Of a DNA stretch of 64,000 nucleotides, positions 42,636-52,001 are shown piece by piece. Below the pieces are notes generated by a model that saw only the letters and a list, made by a program, of their open reading frames with translations, did not search any database and was not told the origin of the DNA. Made by a program: the position numbers and the translations under genes. How positions within the stretch are numbered: the stretch's first letter is position 1; each line of letters opens with the position of its first letter. The DNA comes from Bacteroidota bacterium (GTDB lineage: Bacteria > Bacteroidota > Bacteroidia > Bacteroidales > JAGONC01), in NCBI GenBank assembly GCA_022711405.1, contig JAKLFC010000008.1, positions 97,658-161,657 of the forward strand, in the 5' to 3' direction.

Positions 42636-43651
42636 GCGTTCGTCTCAAAATCCCTGGAGTAATACCTCATAAAATACTCTGCTTTTTCTACCATATGGGA
42701 TGAACCGACAAACAGGGGTGACCGCTGGTGGATGGTGCCGGGCCGGATGTCCAGGATTCGCCGGAATCCGTCGGAGGCTTTGCCCCCTGCCTGCTCAGCA
42801 AGGAATGCGATGGGGATGCATTCGTACAGCAGCCGGAGCTTTCCCTGCCGGTTCTTCTTCGTCCCAGGGTATAAGTAGATGCCCCCGCGGATGAGATTCC
42901 GGTGAAAATCGGCCACCAGGGAACCTATATACCTTGTGGTGTAAGGCCGGCTGGTTTCAGGGTGATCCTCCTGGCAGTACCGGATGTACTCTTTGACTCC
43001 TTCAGGGAAATAGATATAATTGGCTTCATTGACTGAATAGATGTTCCCGCCGTCAGGGATGCGCATGCTTTCCTCCGACAGGATGAACAGGCCCACCGTA
43101 GGGTCATAGGTGAAGGCATGGACTCCGGCACCCGTAGAATATACCAGCATGGTGGAAGACCCGTAAATGACATATCCTGCAGCCACCATTTTGCTGCCCG
43201 GCTGAATGAAATCTTCTTTTGTTCCTGGTTTTCCGACTGGAGATGTCCTTCGCCAGATGGCGAAGATGGTACCGATGGAAACATTCACATCTATGTTGGA
43301 AGAACCATCCAGCGGATCCATGGCAACCACATACCTGCCTTTGTTGGAAAGCTCCGAATCAAAGGTGATCAGCTCTTCATTCTCCTCCGATACGATGGCA
43401 CAGCACTGCCCGCCATTACGCAAGGCTTTGATGAAATGTTCGTTGGCAAAAACATCCAGCTTTTTCTGCTCTTCTCCCTGCACATTGGTACTGCCCTCCA
43501 GACCAAGAATATTGGCCAGGCCTGCGCGGTTGATGTCTCGGTTGACAATCTTCGCTGCAATGCCGATATCGTTGAGAAGTCTTGATAATTCACCTGTTGC
43601 CCCGGGAAAAGCTTCCTGCCTCTCATGAATGAATTCGATCAGTGTTTTCAT
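42632..43651 (-). CDS. fbp: Fructose-1,6-bisphosphatase, class I
   Basis: 339 residues. Motifs: SEENEELI near residue 98, metal-binding [20 protein letters not shown] near residues 118-137, [11 protein letters not shown], and [22 protein letters not shown], all typical of class I FBPase. It catalyses the gluconeogenic step from fructose 1,6-bisphosphate to fructose 6-phosphate. It is first in a run of minus-strand genes and overlaps ccoS by 4 bp, so it appears translationally coupled to the oxidase operon. Confidence 0.97.
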   Translation of the reverse strand: MKTLIEFIHERQEAFPGATGELSRLLNDIGIAAKIVNRDINRAGLANILGLEGSTNVQGEEQKKLDVFANEHFIKALRNGGQCCAIVSEENEELITFDSELSNKGRYVVAMDPLDGSSNIDVNVSIGTIFAIWRRTSPVGKPGTKEDFIQPGSKMVAAGYVIYGSSTMLVYSTGAGVHAFTYDPTVGLFILSEESMRIPDGGNIYSVNEANYIYFPEGVKEYIRYCQEDHPETSRPYTTRYIGSLVADFHRNLIRGGIYLYPGTKKNRQGKLRLLYECIPIAFLAEQAGGKASDGFRRILDIRPGTIHQRSPLFVGSSHMVEKAEYFMRYYSRDFETNA

Positions 43652-43674
43652 GCCTTCCTCGGTTCAATCTGGCC

Positions 43675-43893
43675 CTACTGCTTCTTTTTATTTTTATCGC
43701 ACAGCGTATTGCATTTGCAAGCCGTATAGAGCGGACAGAAACCAATGAATCCTGTCACGAGAAAAATAATGGCAACGATCAAAAAGATGATTCCCCAGAC
43801 TCCTGAGACTACCTTGGTGAAAAAAAGAATTGCTAAAACGGCCGCGATGAGGATCCGGATAATCCGATCGGCCAATCCCATGTTTGTTTTCAT
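43675..43893 (-). CDS. DUF2892 small membrane protein
   Basis: 72 residues: NMGLADRIIRILIAAVLAIL, two helices and FIGFCPLYTACKCNTLCDK. This matches DUF2892 (inner-membrane protein, often with rhodanese or sulfur-handling proteins). The C-terminal cysteines could bind metal or take part in redox chemistry. It lies 23 bp upstream of fbp. Confidence 0.85.
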   Translation of the reverse strand: MKTNMGLADRIIRILIAAVLAILFFTKVVSGVWGIIFLIVAIIFLVTGFIGFCPLYTACKCNTLCDKNKKKQ

Positions 43894-43957
43894 AGTGGAT
43901 GGTTTTTTGAGGTGTGAACAGATTTACGAAGATATAAAAATTTATTTTCACCAACAC

Positions 43958-43988
43958 TTGATTTTTGTTTTTAAATGTTCTAATTTTG
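43958..43988 (+). promoter_or_regulatory. Promoter-like TTG / TAATTTTG pair
   Basis: TTG at 43958-43960, 20 bp, then TAATTTTG at 43981-43988, matching the Bacteroidetes -33/-7 spacing. It would start a transcript near 43996 with a leader of about 220 nt before the gene at 44215. Confidence 0.5.
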
Positions 43989-44073
43989 TAAAGTTTAAAA
44001 ATAATGAAGTATATAAACTATTGAAATAATGAAAAATGATAAAACCGTTCAATCATCCAAACATCACACGCAA

Positions 44074-44166
44074 TGAAAACAACATATGGCATCATCTGGC
44101 TGAATGCGTTGATGCCGGACATATTCACCTTGGCGGGAAAGCGACTTTTCAGCCAGATGAAATGAG
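44074..44166 (+). CDS. Possible 30-residue ORF in the leader
   Basis: ATG at 44074 to TGA at 44166 encodes a 30-residue peptide starting MKTTYGIIWLNALMPDIF. It spans both arms of the 13-bp inverted repeat, so translation would open the hairpin. It could be a leader peptide or chance; there is no clear ribosome-binding site. Confidence 0.2.
44092..44160. repeat. Perfect 13-bp inverted repeat with 43-nt loop
   Basis: TCATCTGGCTGAA (44092-44104) is complementary to TTCAGCCAGATGA (44148-44160). Located in the probable leader of the gene at 44215. It may form a long hairpin in the RNA, or mark a REP-type palindrome. Confidence 0.7.
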
Positions 44167-44214
44167 GATTCTTGACTACCGCATTGAACAATAGACTAAA
44201 TCATAATCACATCC

Positions 44215-45036
44215 ATGAAAGCAAATAAACTGAGTGCCGATCGATCGATCACCGGATTGCTGCCGGCCATCATTGCCCTGACCGTTACAGTACTGGCATT
44301 TATTTTCTTCGGGAAACCAATTGGCTACAAAATTCTGGCGGGAATCATTTTCATTTACGCCCTTTTCCAGTACTATGCTTTCTCCAGGGTCAGAAGCCTG
44401 GCTTATTTCCTGAGTGCGACTTATATCCTGTCGTTTTCCCTGTTCGCATTCTTTGTACCAGTCACCGAACATGGTCTTGACGAAAAAGAATTTGATCTGC
44501 CAGCGAAGTTACTGACATTCGTGACGGTGTTCCTTTTACTCTGGCTGATCTACCTATTACTGACCCGAAAGACCAAATGGAAAGGGCGGGAGGTATTTGA
44601 ACTGGCGGCCGCAGCGGTCAAAGAAGCCCCGGGTAGTTTTACAGAACGCCCCCGTCCTGCTGGAAGGATAAGCTGCTCAAAGGAGGAATTGCTGGCTTAT
44701 GCAGACTTTATTAGGAGAAACCATATCGCTTTGCCTTTCATCGAAATGGACAGGGTGGTACTGGTTCCGGTCAAGATGGGCAGAGAATTCTCATTGCTTT
44801 ACAGCTTCAGACCGGATTACAGGGATCTGTCATGGGTGGCTATGGATGATCATGGAGAAGTGACGGTTCAAATTTCAAAAAGGGATTATCTCGAGTATAA
44901 AGATCAGCTATCGTTTGACCAGCTTTGTGAATCAATGGGAAACCTATTCAAGGAGTTTCTGGAAATGTTCCTGAAGAATGAAGGACTACGGATCATTACA
45001 AGGCTGGATTCAACCGGGGTGGGTATTTTTTCGTAA
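44215..45036 (+). CDS. Membrane protein of unknown function
   Basis: 273 residues. Four predicted membrane helices in residues 12-120 (LLPAIIALTVTVLAFIFF, ILAGIIFIYALFQYY, AYFLSATYILSFSLFAFFV, LLTFVTVFLLLWLIYLLL), then a cytoplasmic domain of about 150 residues with FIEMDRVVLVPVKMGREFSL. I do not recognise the family. It is followed after 28 bp by a winged-helix-like gene, probably in the same transcript, and has a long leader. Confidence 0.7.
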   Translation: MKANKLSADRSITGLLPAIIALTVTVLAFIFFGKPIGYKILAGIIFIYALFQYYAFSRVRSLAYFLSATYILSFSLFAFFVPVTEHGLDEKEFDLPAKLLTFVTVFLLLWLIYLLLTRKTKWKGREVFELAAAAVKEAPGSFTERPRPAGRISCSKEELLAYADFIRRNHIALPFIEMDRVVLVPVKMGREFSLLYSFRPDYRDLSWVAMDDHGEVTVQISKRDYLEYKDQLSFDQLCESMGNLFKEFLEMFLKNEGLRIITRLDSTGVGIFS

Positions 45037-45064
45037 TGGATGAATCGACAAACCAATTACAGGA

Positions 45065-45664
45065 ATGGATTTTAAGCAAGCCGCCTTACTGGGTTCGTAT
45101 CTTTCGAAGGATTATGCCGAAGACCTCTTCCGGCTGCTGGCAGCCTATTCAAGTATCTCAGCTTCTGAGGCTGCATCGCGGTTGGACCTGCACATCAAGA
45201 CGGTGCAGGATTTTATGGAGGCAATGTTTGAACTGGGTATTTTGCAGCGGGAGGAAGTGTATGAAGGCAAACGGCCATATTTCCGGTATACACTTTCTGC
45301 GAGACGGATCCTGATGGATCTCGACCTGACACCGCTTTTCCCGCTTCCGTCACCAGACAGGCGTATCCAACTTCGGATCCGGGAACGGAAGAACATGGGT
45401 GCCCGGTTCACCACTGCCCGCAACAATAAGTATATCAGCGGTGTAACCATCTGGATGGGGGAGGGCAGAGAACGCACAGAGCGCAGGCTCAGCCTTTCGA
45501 TTCCCCAGGGAAGTTTCCTTTTTCACCTGCCCTTTCCGACCGCCGACTTTGAAAGCGTTGAAGATATCATGAAAAAAGCAGGCGTTGATGGGGATCATGC
45601 TTCTGAGATACTGGATATTGTAAGTGCGTTGATTGAGCTGGGGGTGATAGAGATCCAGCGATAG
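45065..45664 (+). CDS. Winged-helix-like regulatory protein, unknown target
   Basis: 199 residues. N-terminal part looks like a winged helix-turn-helix: LLAAYSSISASEAASRLDLH, KTVQDFMEAMFELGILQRE and YFRYTLSARRIL as the wing. The middle (MGARFTTARNNKYISGVTI) and the C-terminus (a second helical domain, VSALIELGVIEI) are not recognised. ATG at 45065 is preferred; an overlapping ORF starting at the ATGG at 45036 is out of frame and lacks these features. It likely regulates or partners the membrane protein upstream. It converges on xylA. Confidence 0.65.
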   Translation: MDFKQAALLGSYLSKDYAEDLFRLLAAYSSISASEAASRLDLHIKTVQDFMEAMFELGILQREEVYEGKRPYFRYTLSARRILMDLDLTPLFPLPSPDRRIQLRIRERKNMGARFTTARNNKYISGVTIWMGEGRERTERRLSLSIPQGSFLFHLPFPTADFESVEDIMKKAGVDGDHASEILDIVSALIELGVIEIQR

Positions 45665-45686
45665 ACAGTTTAATATCCGGTACAAA

Positions 45687-47012
45687 CTAATGGTAAAGAT
45701 TGATGATTTGTTCCAGCAATTCCTGTTTGCCGCTGATCTGACAGGGCTCTCCCTGACTGAGGGCGATCTGCCTGAGATCATCCAGTGTAAGCAGGCCCTG
45801 CTCAAATTCTTTTCCCTTTCCTGAATCAAAGGAAGCATAGCGTTCCTGACGCAGCCTGAGAAAACCGGACTCCCTCAGGATGGTATCAGCGATGACCAGA
45901 GCCCTGGCAAATGTGTCCATTGCCGATATATGCGCAATGAAGATGTCTTCAAGGTCGGTGGAGTTGCGCCGGGTCTTTGCGTCGAAGTTAATCCCGCCGG
46001 GTGCGAGTCCGCCTGCCTGAAGGATCACCAGCATGGCCTCAATGGTCTCATAAAGGTCCACCGTAAACTGATCCGTATCCCAGCCGTTCTGGCTGTCGCC
46101 CCGGTTGGCGTCGATGCTGCCCAGCAGGCCGGCATCTGCCGCCATCTGCAGCTCATGCTCAAAGGTATGTCCGGCCAACGTGGCATGGTTCACCTCGATG
46201 TTCAGCTTAAAGTCCTTATCCAATCCAAAATGCCTTAAAAATCCAATGACGGTTTCCGCGTCAAAATCGTACTGGTGTTTGGTAGGCTCCATGGGTTTGG
46301 GCTCGATCAGGAAAGTCCCTTTGAACCCTTTGCTGCGGGCATAATCCCGTGCCATGGCCAGAAAGCGGGCCAGGTGTTCCTTTTCCCTTTTCGTATCGGT
46401 GTTAAGAAGCGACAGGTATCCTTCCCTTCCGCCCCAGAACACATAATTCTCCCCGCCAAGGGCGATGGTGGCATCGAGTGCATTCCTGACCTGCGTGCCG
46501 GCATGGGCCACTGCCAGGAAGTCGGGATTGGTGGCTGCTCCGTTCATGTAGCGTGGATTACCGAATACATTGGCTGTCCCCCACAGCAGCCTGACACCTG
46601 ACGCCACCTGTTTTTTATGTGCATATTCGACCATTTTGCCAAGACGCTCCTCGATTTCACCCACGGTGCCATCCCCGGTGACATCGGTATCATGAAAGCA
46701 CCAGAAAGGGATGCCTGCTTTGGTCATGAACTCGAATGCGGCATCCATTCTGTCGTAATTGCGTTGCATAATCCCGGAGGCCTCTTCCCAGGGGTATGCT
46801 TTGGTTCCCGGTCCGAATGGATCACTACCCGTGTTGCACAGGGTATGCCAGTACGCCATGGCAAAACGCAGATGCTCTTTCATGGTCTTACCGGCCACCA
46901 TCTGGTTCTCATCGTACCAGTGAAATGCCAGCGGATTTTTGCTGCTTTTTCCTTCAAAGGGTACTTTCCCAATTCCCGGGAAAAATTCCTTCTCGCCTAT
47001 CGTGATTTTCAT
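45687..47012 (-). CDS. xylA: Xylose isomerase
   Basis: 441-residue TIM-barrel enzyme converting D-xylose to D-xylulose. Motifs: WCFHDTDV (catalytic histidine), [26 protein letters not shown] (metal-binding glutamate), [14 protein letters not shown] and [19 protein letters not shown] (metal-binding aspartates). Class II length. It is 33 bp downstream of xylB on the same strand, so the order is xylB-xylA. Confidence 0.98.
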   Translation of the reverse strand: MKITIGEKEFFPGIGKVPFEGKSSKNPLAFHWYDENQMVAGKTMKEHLRFAMAYWHTLCNTGSDPFGPGTKAYPWEEASGIMQRNYDRMDAAFEFMTKAGIPFWCFHDTDVTGDGTVGEIEERLGKMVEYAHKKQVASGVRLLWGTANVFGNPRYMNGAATNPDFLAVAHAGTQVRNALDATIALGGENYVFWGGREGYLSLLNTDTKREKEHLARFLAMARDYARSKGFKGTFLIEPKPMEPTKHQYDFDAETVIGFLRHFGLDKDFKLNIEVNHATLAGHTFEHELQMAADAGLLGSIDANRGDSQNGWDTDQFTVDLYETIEAMLVILQAGGLAPGGINFDAKTRRNSTDLEDIFIAHISAMDTFARALVIADTILRESGFLRLRQERYASFDSGKGKEFEQGLLTLDDLRQIALSQGEPCQISGKQELLEQIINLYH

Positions 47013-47045
47013 ACTGTTGATTAAATATTAATACTCTATCCTGAG

Positions 47046-48527
47046 TTAATGGATGATTTCTTTATCAAGACAATTCTTCCAGTGAAGATAGGCATCCATC
47101 ATGCTTTTGTTATCAGAAGATGGTTCAACGATCATTTTTTTCTTTAACCTACCCAGGATCTCTCCGGCAGTTCCGATCCTGTCACCCACGGCAGCACCGA
47201 TGGCAGCTCCCATTGAACCGTCGGTGTCGTAAAGTTCGATGGTGGTATCCGACACATCGGCAAGGATCTGCCGGAAGAGGGGACTGAGGAACATATTGGC
47301 GCAGCCTGCCCTGATGACCGCTGGTGCGATTCCGTTCTGCTTCATGACCGCCAGTCCGTACCTGAGAGCGAATGCAATGCCTTCCTGCGAAGCCCTTAAG
47401 AGATGGGCCCGGGTATGCAGATTGAAGTTCATCCCCAGTATACGGCATCCGATATCCCGGTTTTCAAGGATCCTTTCAGCGCCGTTGCCAAATGGCAGTA
47501 CGATAAGTCCCTGCGAGCCGGGCGGGACTTCCATGGCCATCCGGTTCATTTCTTCATAGCCTGATCCGGCGGCCACATGTTTCCTGAGCCAGGAATTCAG
47601 GATGCCGGTGCCATTGATGCACAGCAGGACACCCAGCCTGGGATGATCCGGGGCATGGTTGACGTGGGCGAAGGTATTGATGCGTGACAGGGGATCGGAT
47701 AGCAGCTGATCGGTGACCGCATAGATGACACCCGATGTGCCGGCAGTGGCAGCCACTTCGCCCGGCTCAAGCACATTCAGCGACAGTGCGTTATTGGGCT
47801 GGTCGCCGGCACGGTATGTCACCGGTATTCCTGGATGAAGACCAAGTTCCCGGGCGACGGCGGGCAGCAAACTGCCCTGCTCGCCAAAAGTGGGTACAAT
47901 GTTGGGTAGCAGGTACCTTTGAATTCCGGTAATATCAAGAAGCTCTTCTGAAATTCGTTCCTTTGAGAAATCCCAGAAAATCCCTTCGGATAATCCACTT
48001 ACCGTAGTATTGACCTGACCTGTTAGTTTATAGGCAAGGTAATCACCCGGCAGCATGATACGATAAATTTTACGGTAGAGGCCAGGCTCATTGACCATCA
48101 GCCATTTAAGTTTCGAAGCGGTAAAGTTTCCCGGTGCGTTGAGAAGATGCGACTGGCAATATTCTTTTCCAAGCTGTTCAGCAATCAGGTTGCCTGTTTC
48201 CACGGCGCGGCTGTCGCACCAGATGATCGAAGGCCTTAGCGGCGTACCTTTTTTATCAATGCAGACCAGGCCATGCATCTGATACGTAATCCCGATGGCC
48301 TCGATTCCGGCAGCATCAGGCCCTGTCTTGCCGATTACCTGTTTAATGGCAGCAATGGCGTGCTCCCACCAGGATTCAGGGTATTGCTCAGCCCAGCCCT
48401 TTCGCGGGGCAAGAATCGGCATTTCCTGATCCGGCGTCTGCGACCTGGCCACGCACATTCCCGATTCAACATCGAAAATGGCAGCCTTGATGAACGAACT
48501 TCCAATGTCGAGTCCCAGTGTTTTCAT
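47046..48527 (-). CDS. xylB: Xylulokinase
   Basis: 493-residue FGGY-family kinase that phosphorylates D-xylulose. N-terminal GLDIGSSFIKAAIFD (phosphate 1 loop), QMHGLVCIDKKG, PSIIWCDSRAV, and the C-terminal RAGCANMFLSPLFRQILADV (FGGY signature region). It lies between a lipoprotein gene (adjacent, no gap) and xylA. No regulator of the xylose genes is in the window. Confidence 0.95.
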   Translation of the reverse strand: MKTLGLDIGSSFIKAAIFDVESGMCVARSQTPDQEMPILAPRKGWAEQYPESWWEHAIAAIKQVIGKTGPDAAGIEAIGITYQMHGLVCIDKKGTPLRPSIIWCDSRAVETGNLIAEQLGKEYCQSHLLNAPGNFTASKLKWLMVNEPGLYRKIYRIMLPGDYLAYKLTGQVNTTVSGLSEGIFWDFSKERISEELLDITGIQRYLLPNIVPTFGEQGSLLPAVARELGLHPGIPVTYRAGDQPNNALSLNVLEPGEVAATAGTSGVIYAVTDQLLSDPLSRINTFAHVNHAPDHPRLGVLLCINGTGILNSWLRKHVAAGSGYEEMNRMAMEVPPGSQGLIVLPFGNGAERILENRDIGCRILGMNFNLHTRAHLLRASQEGIAFALRYGLAVMKQNGIAPAVIRAGCANMFLSPLFRQILADVSDTTIELYDTDGSMGAAIGAAVGDRIGTAGEILGRLKKKMIVEPSSDNKSMMDAYLHWKNCLDKEIIH

Positions 48528-48989
48528 TTAGTCCCATACATATTTCCACGTCCCGTCCCTTTGTTTTTTCCAAACGGTCATATAAATCCCCCGGTATTCA
48601 TTGATCGTTCCGGCCGAATCGCTGATCTGCCATGTATATTTTCCGTAACTGTATCCAAGCTCTCCATCCCCGGATACTTCAATGAAGTCAGGTTCCCAAT
48701 CCACAGAGGCATTCCTGTATACCGCGCGGTCGTAATACCTTTTAATGTTCTCCCTGCCCGATATCAGCGAATCATGACCTCTGTTGATAACGGCCGAAGA
48801 ATCGGCGAACCTGTAAAATGCTTCTGCAATGCTACTTTCTTTTGCCAATGTTTTAAATTCATGCTCCGTTTTGCGGATCTCTTCCTTGTAATTTCCGGAA
48901 GATTGATTTTCGGTCTTTGGATTACAGGAAACCATTGCCAGTAGCAGGGAACCTAATGATAAAAGTAAAATTGAATTTTGCACTTTCAA
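48528..48989 (-). CDS. SnoaL/DUF4440-like lipoprotein
   Basis: 153 residues. Signal peptide with lipobox LLAMVSC at about residues 16-22, so a lipid-anchored envelope protein. The mature part resembles DUF4440/NTF2-like folds: FYRFADSSAVINRGHDSLIS, YDRAVYRNASVDWEPDFIEV, DGELGYSYGKYTWQI and WKKQRDGTWKYVWD. Function unknown. Its stop abuts the xylB start, which suggests co-transcription with the xylose genes. Confidence 0.8.
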   Translation of the reverse strand: MKVQNSILLLSLGSLLLAMVSCNPKTENQSSGNYKEEIRKTEHEFKTLAKESSIAEAFYRFADSSAVINRGHDSLISGRENIKRYYDRAVYRNASVDWEPDFIEVSGDGELGYSYGKYTWQISDSAGTINEYRGIYMTVWKKQRDGTWKYVWD

Positions 48990-49087
48990 GTTAAATTCAG
49001 TTTATATTGACCTCACCCATTGATGCCAAAATTACTGAATTCCGGCGAATAGTGGACCCACTCCGGAATTACTTTCGAAACACTACT

Positions 49088-49342
49088 TTACCCATGGATT
49101 AGCTTTAAGATGATTACAATTCCGACCATGAAAAGAGTTATGATACTCATGATGACCAGGGCCTCACTGTGAATCTTCTGACCATAAATGATCCAGAGAA
49201 TCTGCCCTGATAGATTAATAAGGGTCCACGATAGGGCAATGTCTTTTGTTGATTTTGTTCTCCAGGATTTTATTACCTGGGGCAATAGCGAAACAGACAC
49301 TAATCCTCCCGCTGCAAAGCCGATGATTTCTATAGGATTCAT
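49088..49342 (-). CDS. SemiSWEET-type sugar transporter
   Basis: 84 residues with three membrane helices and the PQ motif LLPQVIKSWRTKSTKDI after helix 1, then LINLSGQILWIIYG. This is the half-size SWEET type that dimerises to form a sugar facilitator. The neighbouring xylose genes suggest a pentose or hexose substrate; not proven. Confidence 0.85.
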   Translation of the reverse strand: MNPIEIIGFAAGGLVSVSLLPQVIKSWRTKSTKDIALSWTLINLSGQILWIIYGQKIHSEALVIMSIITLFMVGIVIILKLIHG

Positions 49343-49435
49343 TAGAATAAAATTAAAATCTTTGGTCGAATAGACCTCAGGTAATAAAATTACGTTTTTT
49401 TATTGTACTTTAGTTTTTTTGAAACGTAAGATCCT

Positions 49436-51988
49436 GTGGAAGTCTATAAAGCTAAACGGCACGGCAAAGAACCGAAAAAGCATTATGCGTTGGAGGTCAT
49501 CGTCGCTATCAGCCTTTTTCTGGTTTTCCTTCTGGTCATTGGCACCGGAGTGCTATCCTACATCCGGCTCGACCAGATCATACACACGGTGAACAGGGGA
49601 ATCCGGCCGGATCAGAAGCTGATCCTTGTCAAGGAGATCTACAATGATCTTTCGGAAGCGGAAAGCAGCGTAAAATCCTACAGTCTGACAAGGAATAAGG
49701 AGGATATGGACCGGTTCTATACCCTCATCGGGGCCACCGGTGATCGCTTTGAGAAGCTCAAAAGCATGTGCAGCCGAAGTGATCCCATGTTTCCCTATAT
49801 CCTCACTCTGGACAGCATCATCATACGGAAGTTCATGAACCTTGACCGGCTTCTCGTTATCCAGGACGAATTCAGGGTACAGCAGGCCATGGACCAGGTG
49901 ATGGAACGCATCAGGGAGGAAAAGGGGCCGGAACTTCCCCCTGTCTCGGATACGGTGGTGGTTAGCAAAACGGAGGTGGTCGGTGATACGGCAAAAAGGG
50001 GCAGTTTCTTTTCGCGTATCTTTCGCCGGAAAGAGGAAGGAGAAATCGTCCGGTCCGATACGGTGCTTATTACAACCACACAGCCTCCTGTAAATTCCTA
50101 CGAGGGCCTTAGCGAACAGGTCACTATCGTCCAGCAGAAAGCCCTGACCAGGGAAAGGATTCTCAGGCAGGAAGAGTGGAACCTTTTGCAGCAGGACCGT
50201 TTGCTGATGGAACAGATCCGGAAGGTACTCTCGCAGATGGAAGCTGCTGAAAAAGCTAACCTGTCGAACCAGACAAAGGATACGGAGCGGAAGGCCGGAG
50301 AGGTCAAAAGGATCATTTCATCTTTTGGACTCTCCGCTTCTGTACTGCTGTTGCTGGCTGCACTGGTGATTTTCCGGTACGTGCGCAAGAATATGCTTTA
50401 TCAGAAGGCACTCAGGAAGGCAAAGGAAGAGGCTGAAGACCTGTCGGGAGCCAAAGAAATGTTCTATGCAACTATGAGCCATGAGATCCGGACACCCATG
50501 AACATCATCTCAGGATTCATCAATCAGTTGCTCAAAAGCAGGCTGGATCCTGAACAGCGGGATCAGCTGGGTATGGTGAAGAAATCATCCGACCATCTCC
50601 TTGGGATTCTGAATGATTTGCTGGACCTGTCGAAGCTTCAGGCTGGAAAGCTGGAACTGCTTCAGACCCCTTTCAGCATACGGGAGATCATGGAGGATAT
50701 GCGGGGGTGGTTTGAACCGGTTGCCGCTCAGAAGAACCTCCAGCTGAGTGCATGGGTGGGGCCCGGTGTCCCTCAGCTGGTCACCGGAGATCCGGTGCGC
50801 CTCAGGCAGATCCTGTTCAACCTGGCAGGGAACGCGTTCAAATTCACCGAAAAAGGCCAGATCTCCATCAAGGCATTCCCAAAAGAAATCACCGACGACA
50901 GTGTTCTTATTGTCTTCGAAGTGACCGACACCGGCGTGGGTATAAAGCCTGAGGACATGAAAAAGATCTTTGATGAGTTTGAACAGGGAAGCAACCCCAA
51001 AAAACAGGATTCAGGAGGCACTGGGCTGGGACTGGCCATCACCCGGAAACTGATCGAACTTCATCATGGCTCCCTGAAGGTTGAAAGTCAACCGGGCACC
51101 GGATCCTCCTTCAGGTTCAGCATCCCATACATGAAGGCAACAGGTGAAGGGGAAGCGGTACCGGAGAAGAGTTCCGAAGGATATGAGGATCTTGACGGTT
51201 TGAGGGTGCTGGTGGTGGATGATGAAGAGTATAACATCAAATTGATCCAGGTCATCCTGAAACGGTACGGATGCACCACCATAGTGGCCATGAGCGGTGA
51301 AGAAGCACTGCGTCAGATGGAAGAGCCGGAAATCGACCTGGTGCTGATGGACCTTCACCTTCCTGGTATGAGCGGTGATCAGGCAGCCAGGGAAATACAC
51401 CGGAAATCAGAGGAAAGAGGCGCCTGCCTGCCCGTGATCATCATCAGTGCAACCATCACCTCCGACAACATGAATGATTTCCGGCAGATGGGCATCGATG
51501 ACTGCATACCCAAACCGTTTGAAGAAGAGCAGCTGCTCCGGTCCATACAATCGACCATGGCCCGTTTCCCGGACCGAAAAGCAGTGAAATCTCCGCCTGC
51601 AGATCAGGAATCAGGACAGGAAAGCCTTCCTGAACAGGATGAACAGCCGGTTTATGATCTGGCTTCCTTAAAAGAGACAAGTGCCGGAGATAAGACCTTC
51701 TTCAAAGAAATGGTGCAGCTTTTTATTACGAACACAGACCAGGGACTGGAAGAGATCACGGAATACCTGTCGCAGCAGGAATGGTCAAGGGCAGCGGAGG
51801 TCGTTCACAGGATCAGTTCCCCCTGCCGGCACCTCAAAGCGGAAAAGCTACTCCGGCTATTGAAGGAAGCTGAAGCACTCCTTCAGGAACCGGATAAATA
51901 CTGGATGTCGGCAGAGGTGATCCTGGAGGCCGTAGAGGAATTTGAGCTCATCCGTAAAGACCTTGAGTCACTGGACGAATTGAAATGA
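49436..51988 (+). CDS. Hybrid sensor histidine kinase with receiver and Hpt domains
   Basis: 850 residues from GTG at 49436. Membrane helix at about 22-45 (EVIVAISLFLVFLLVIG), a periplasmic, partly coiled sensing region to about residue 295, a second helix (SASVLLLLAALVIF), HisKA with H349 in YATMSHEIRTPMNIISGF, HATPase (NLAGNAFKFTEKG, DTGVGI, GTGLGLAI), receiver with D639 in LVLMDLHLPGMSG, and a C-terminal Hpt with H791 in EVVHRISSPCRHL. It is followed at 14 bp by a sigma54-type regulator, its probable phosphorelay partner. Confidence 0.93.
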   Translation: MEVYKAKRHGKEPKKHYALEVIVAISLFLVFLLVIGTGVLSYIRLDQIIHTVNRGIRPDQKLILVKEIYNDLSEAESSVKSYSLTRNKEDMDRFYTLIGATGDRFEKLKSMCSRSDPMFPYILTLDSIIIRKFMNLDRLLVIQDEFRVQQAMDQVMERIREEKGPELPPVSDTVVVSKTEVVGDTAKRGSFFSRIFRRKEEGEIVRSDTVLITTTQPPVNSYEGLSEQVTIVQQKALTRERILRQEEWNLLQQDRLLMEQIRKVLSQMEAAEKANLSNQTKDTERKAGEVKRIISSFGLSASVLLLLAALVIFRYVRKNMLYQKALRKAKEEAEDLSGAKEMFYATMSHEIRTPMNIISGFINQLLKSRLDPEQRDQLGMVKKSSDHLLGILNDLLDLSKLQAGKLELLQTPFSIREIMEDMRGWFEPVAAQKNLQLSAWVGPGVPQLVTGDPVRLRQILFNLAGNAFKFTEKGQISIKAFPKEITDDSVLIVFEVTDTGVGIKPEDMKKIFDEFEQGSNPKKQDSGGTGLGLAITRKLIELHHGSLKVESQPGTGSSFRFSIPYMKATGEGEAVPEKSSEGYEDLDGLRVLVVDDEEYNIKLIQVILKRYGCTTIVAMSGEEALRQMEEPEIDLVLMDLHLPGMSGDQAAREIHRKSEERGACLPVIIISATITSDNMNDFRQMGIDDCIPKPFEEEQLLRSIQSTMARFPDRKAVKSPPADQESGQESLPEQDEQPVYDLASLKETSAGDKTFFKEMVQLFITNTDQGLEEITEYLSQQEWSRAAEVVHRISSPCRHLKAEKLLRLLKEAEALLQEPDKYWMSAEVILEAVEEFELIRKDLESLDELK

Positions 51989-52001
51989 TAACTTGAAAAA
52001 T

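Larger units (their letters stand above)
43894..44214. other. 321-bp intergenic region with leader-like structure
   Basis: No standard gene. It holds a plus-strand promoter-like pair (43958-43988), a possible 30-codon ORF (44074-44166) and a 13-bp inverted repeat, all described separately. The region is AT-rich up to about 44050. Confidence 0.6.

Noticed and set aside
45036..45314. 92-residue ORF starting on the stop codon of the membrane-protein gene
   Set aside because: Out of frame with the longer 199-residue gene at 45065, which has winged-helix features; the short frame has none.
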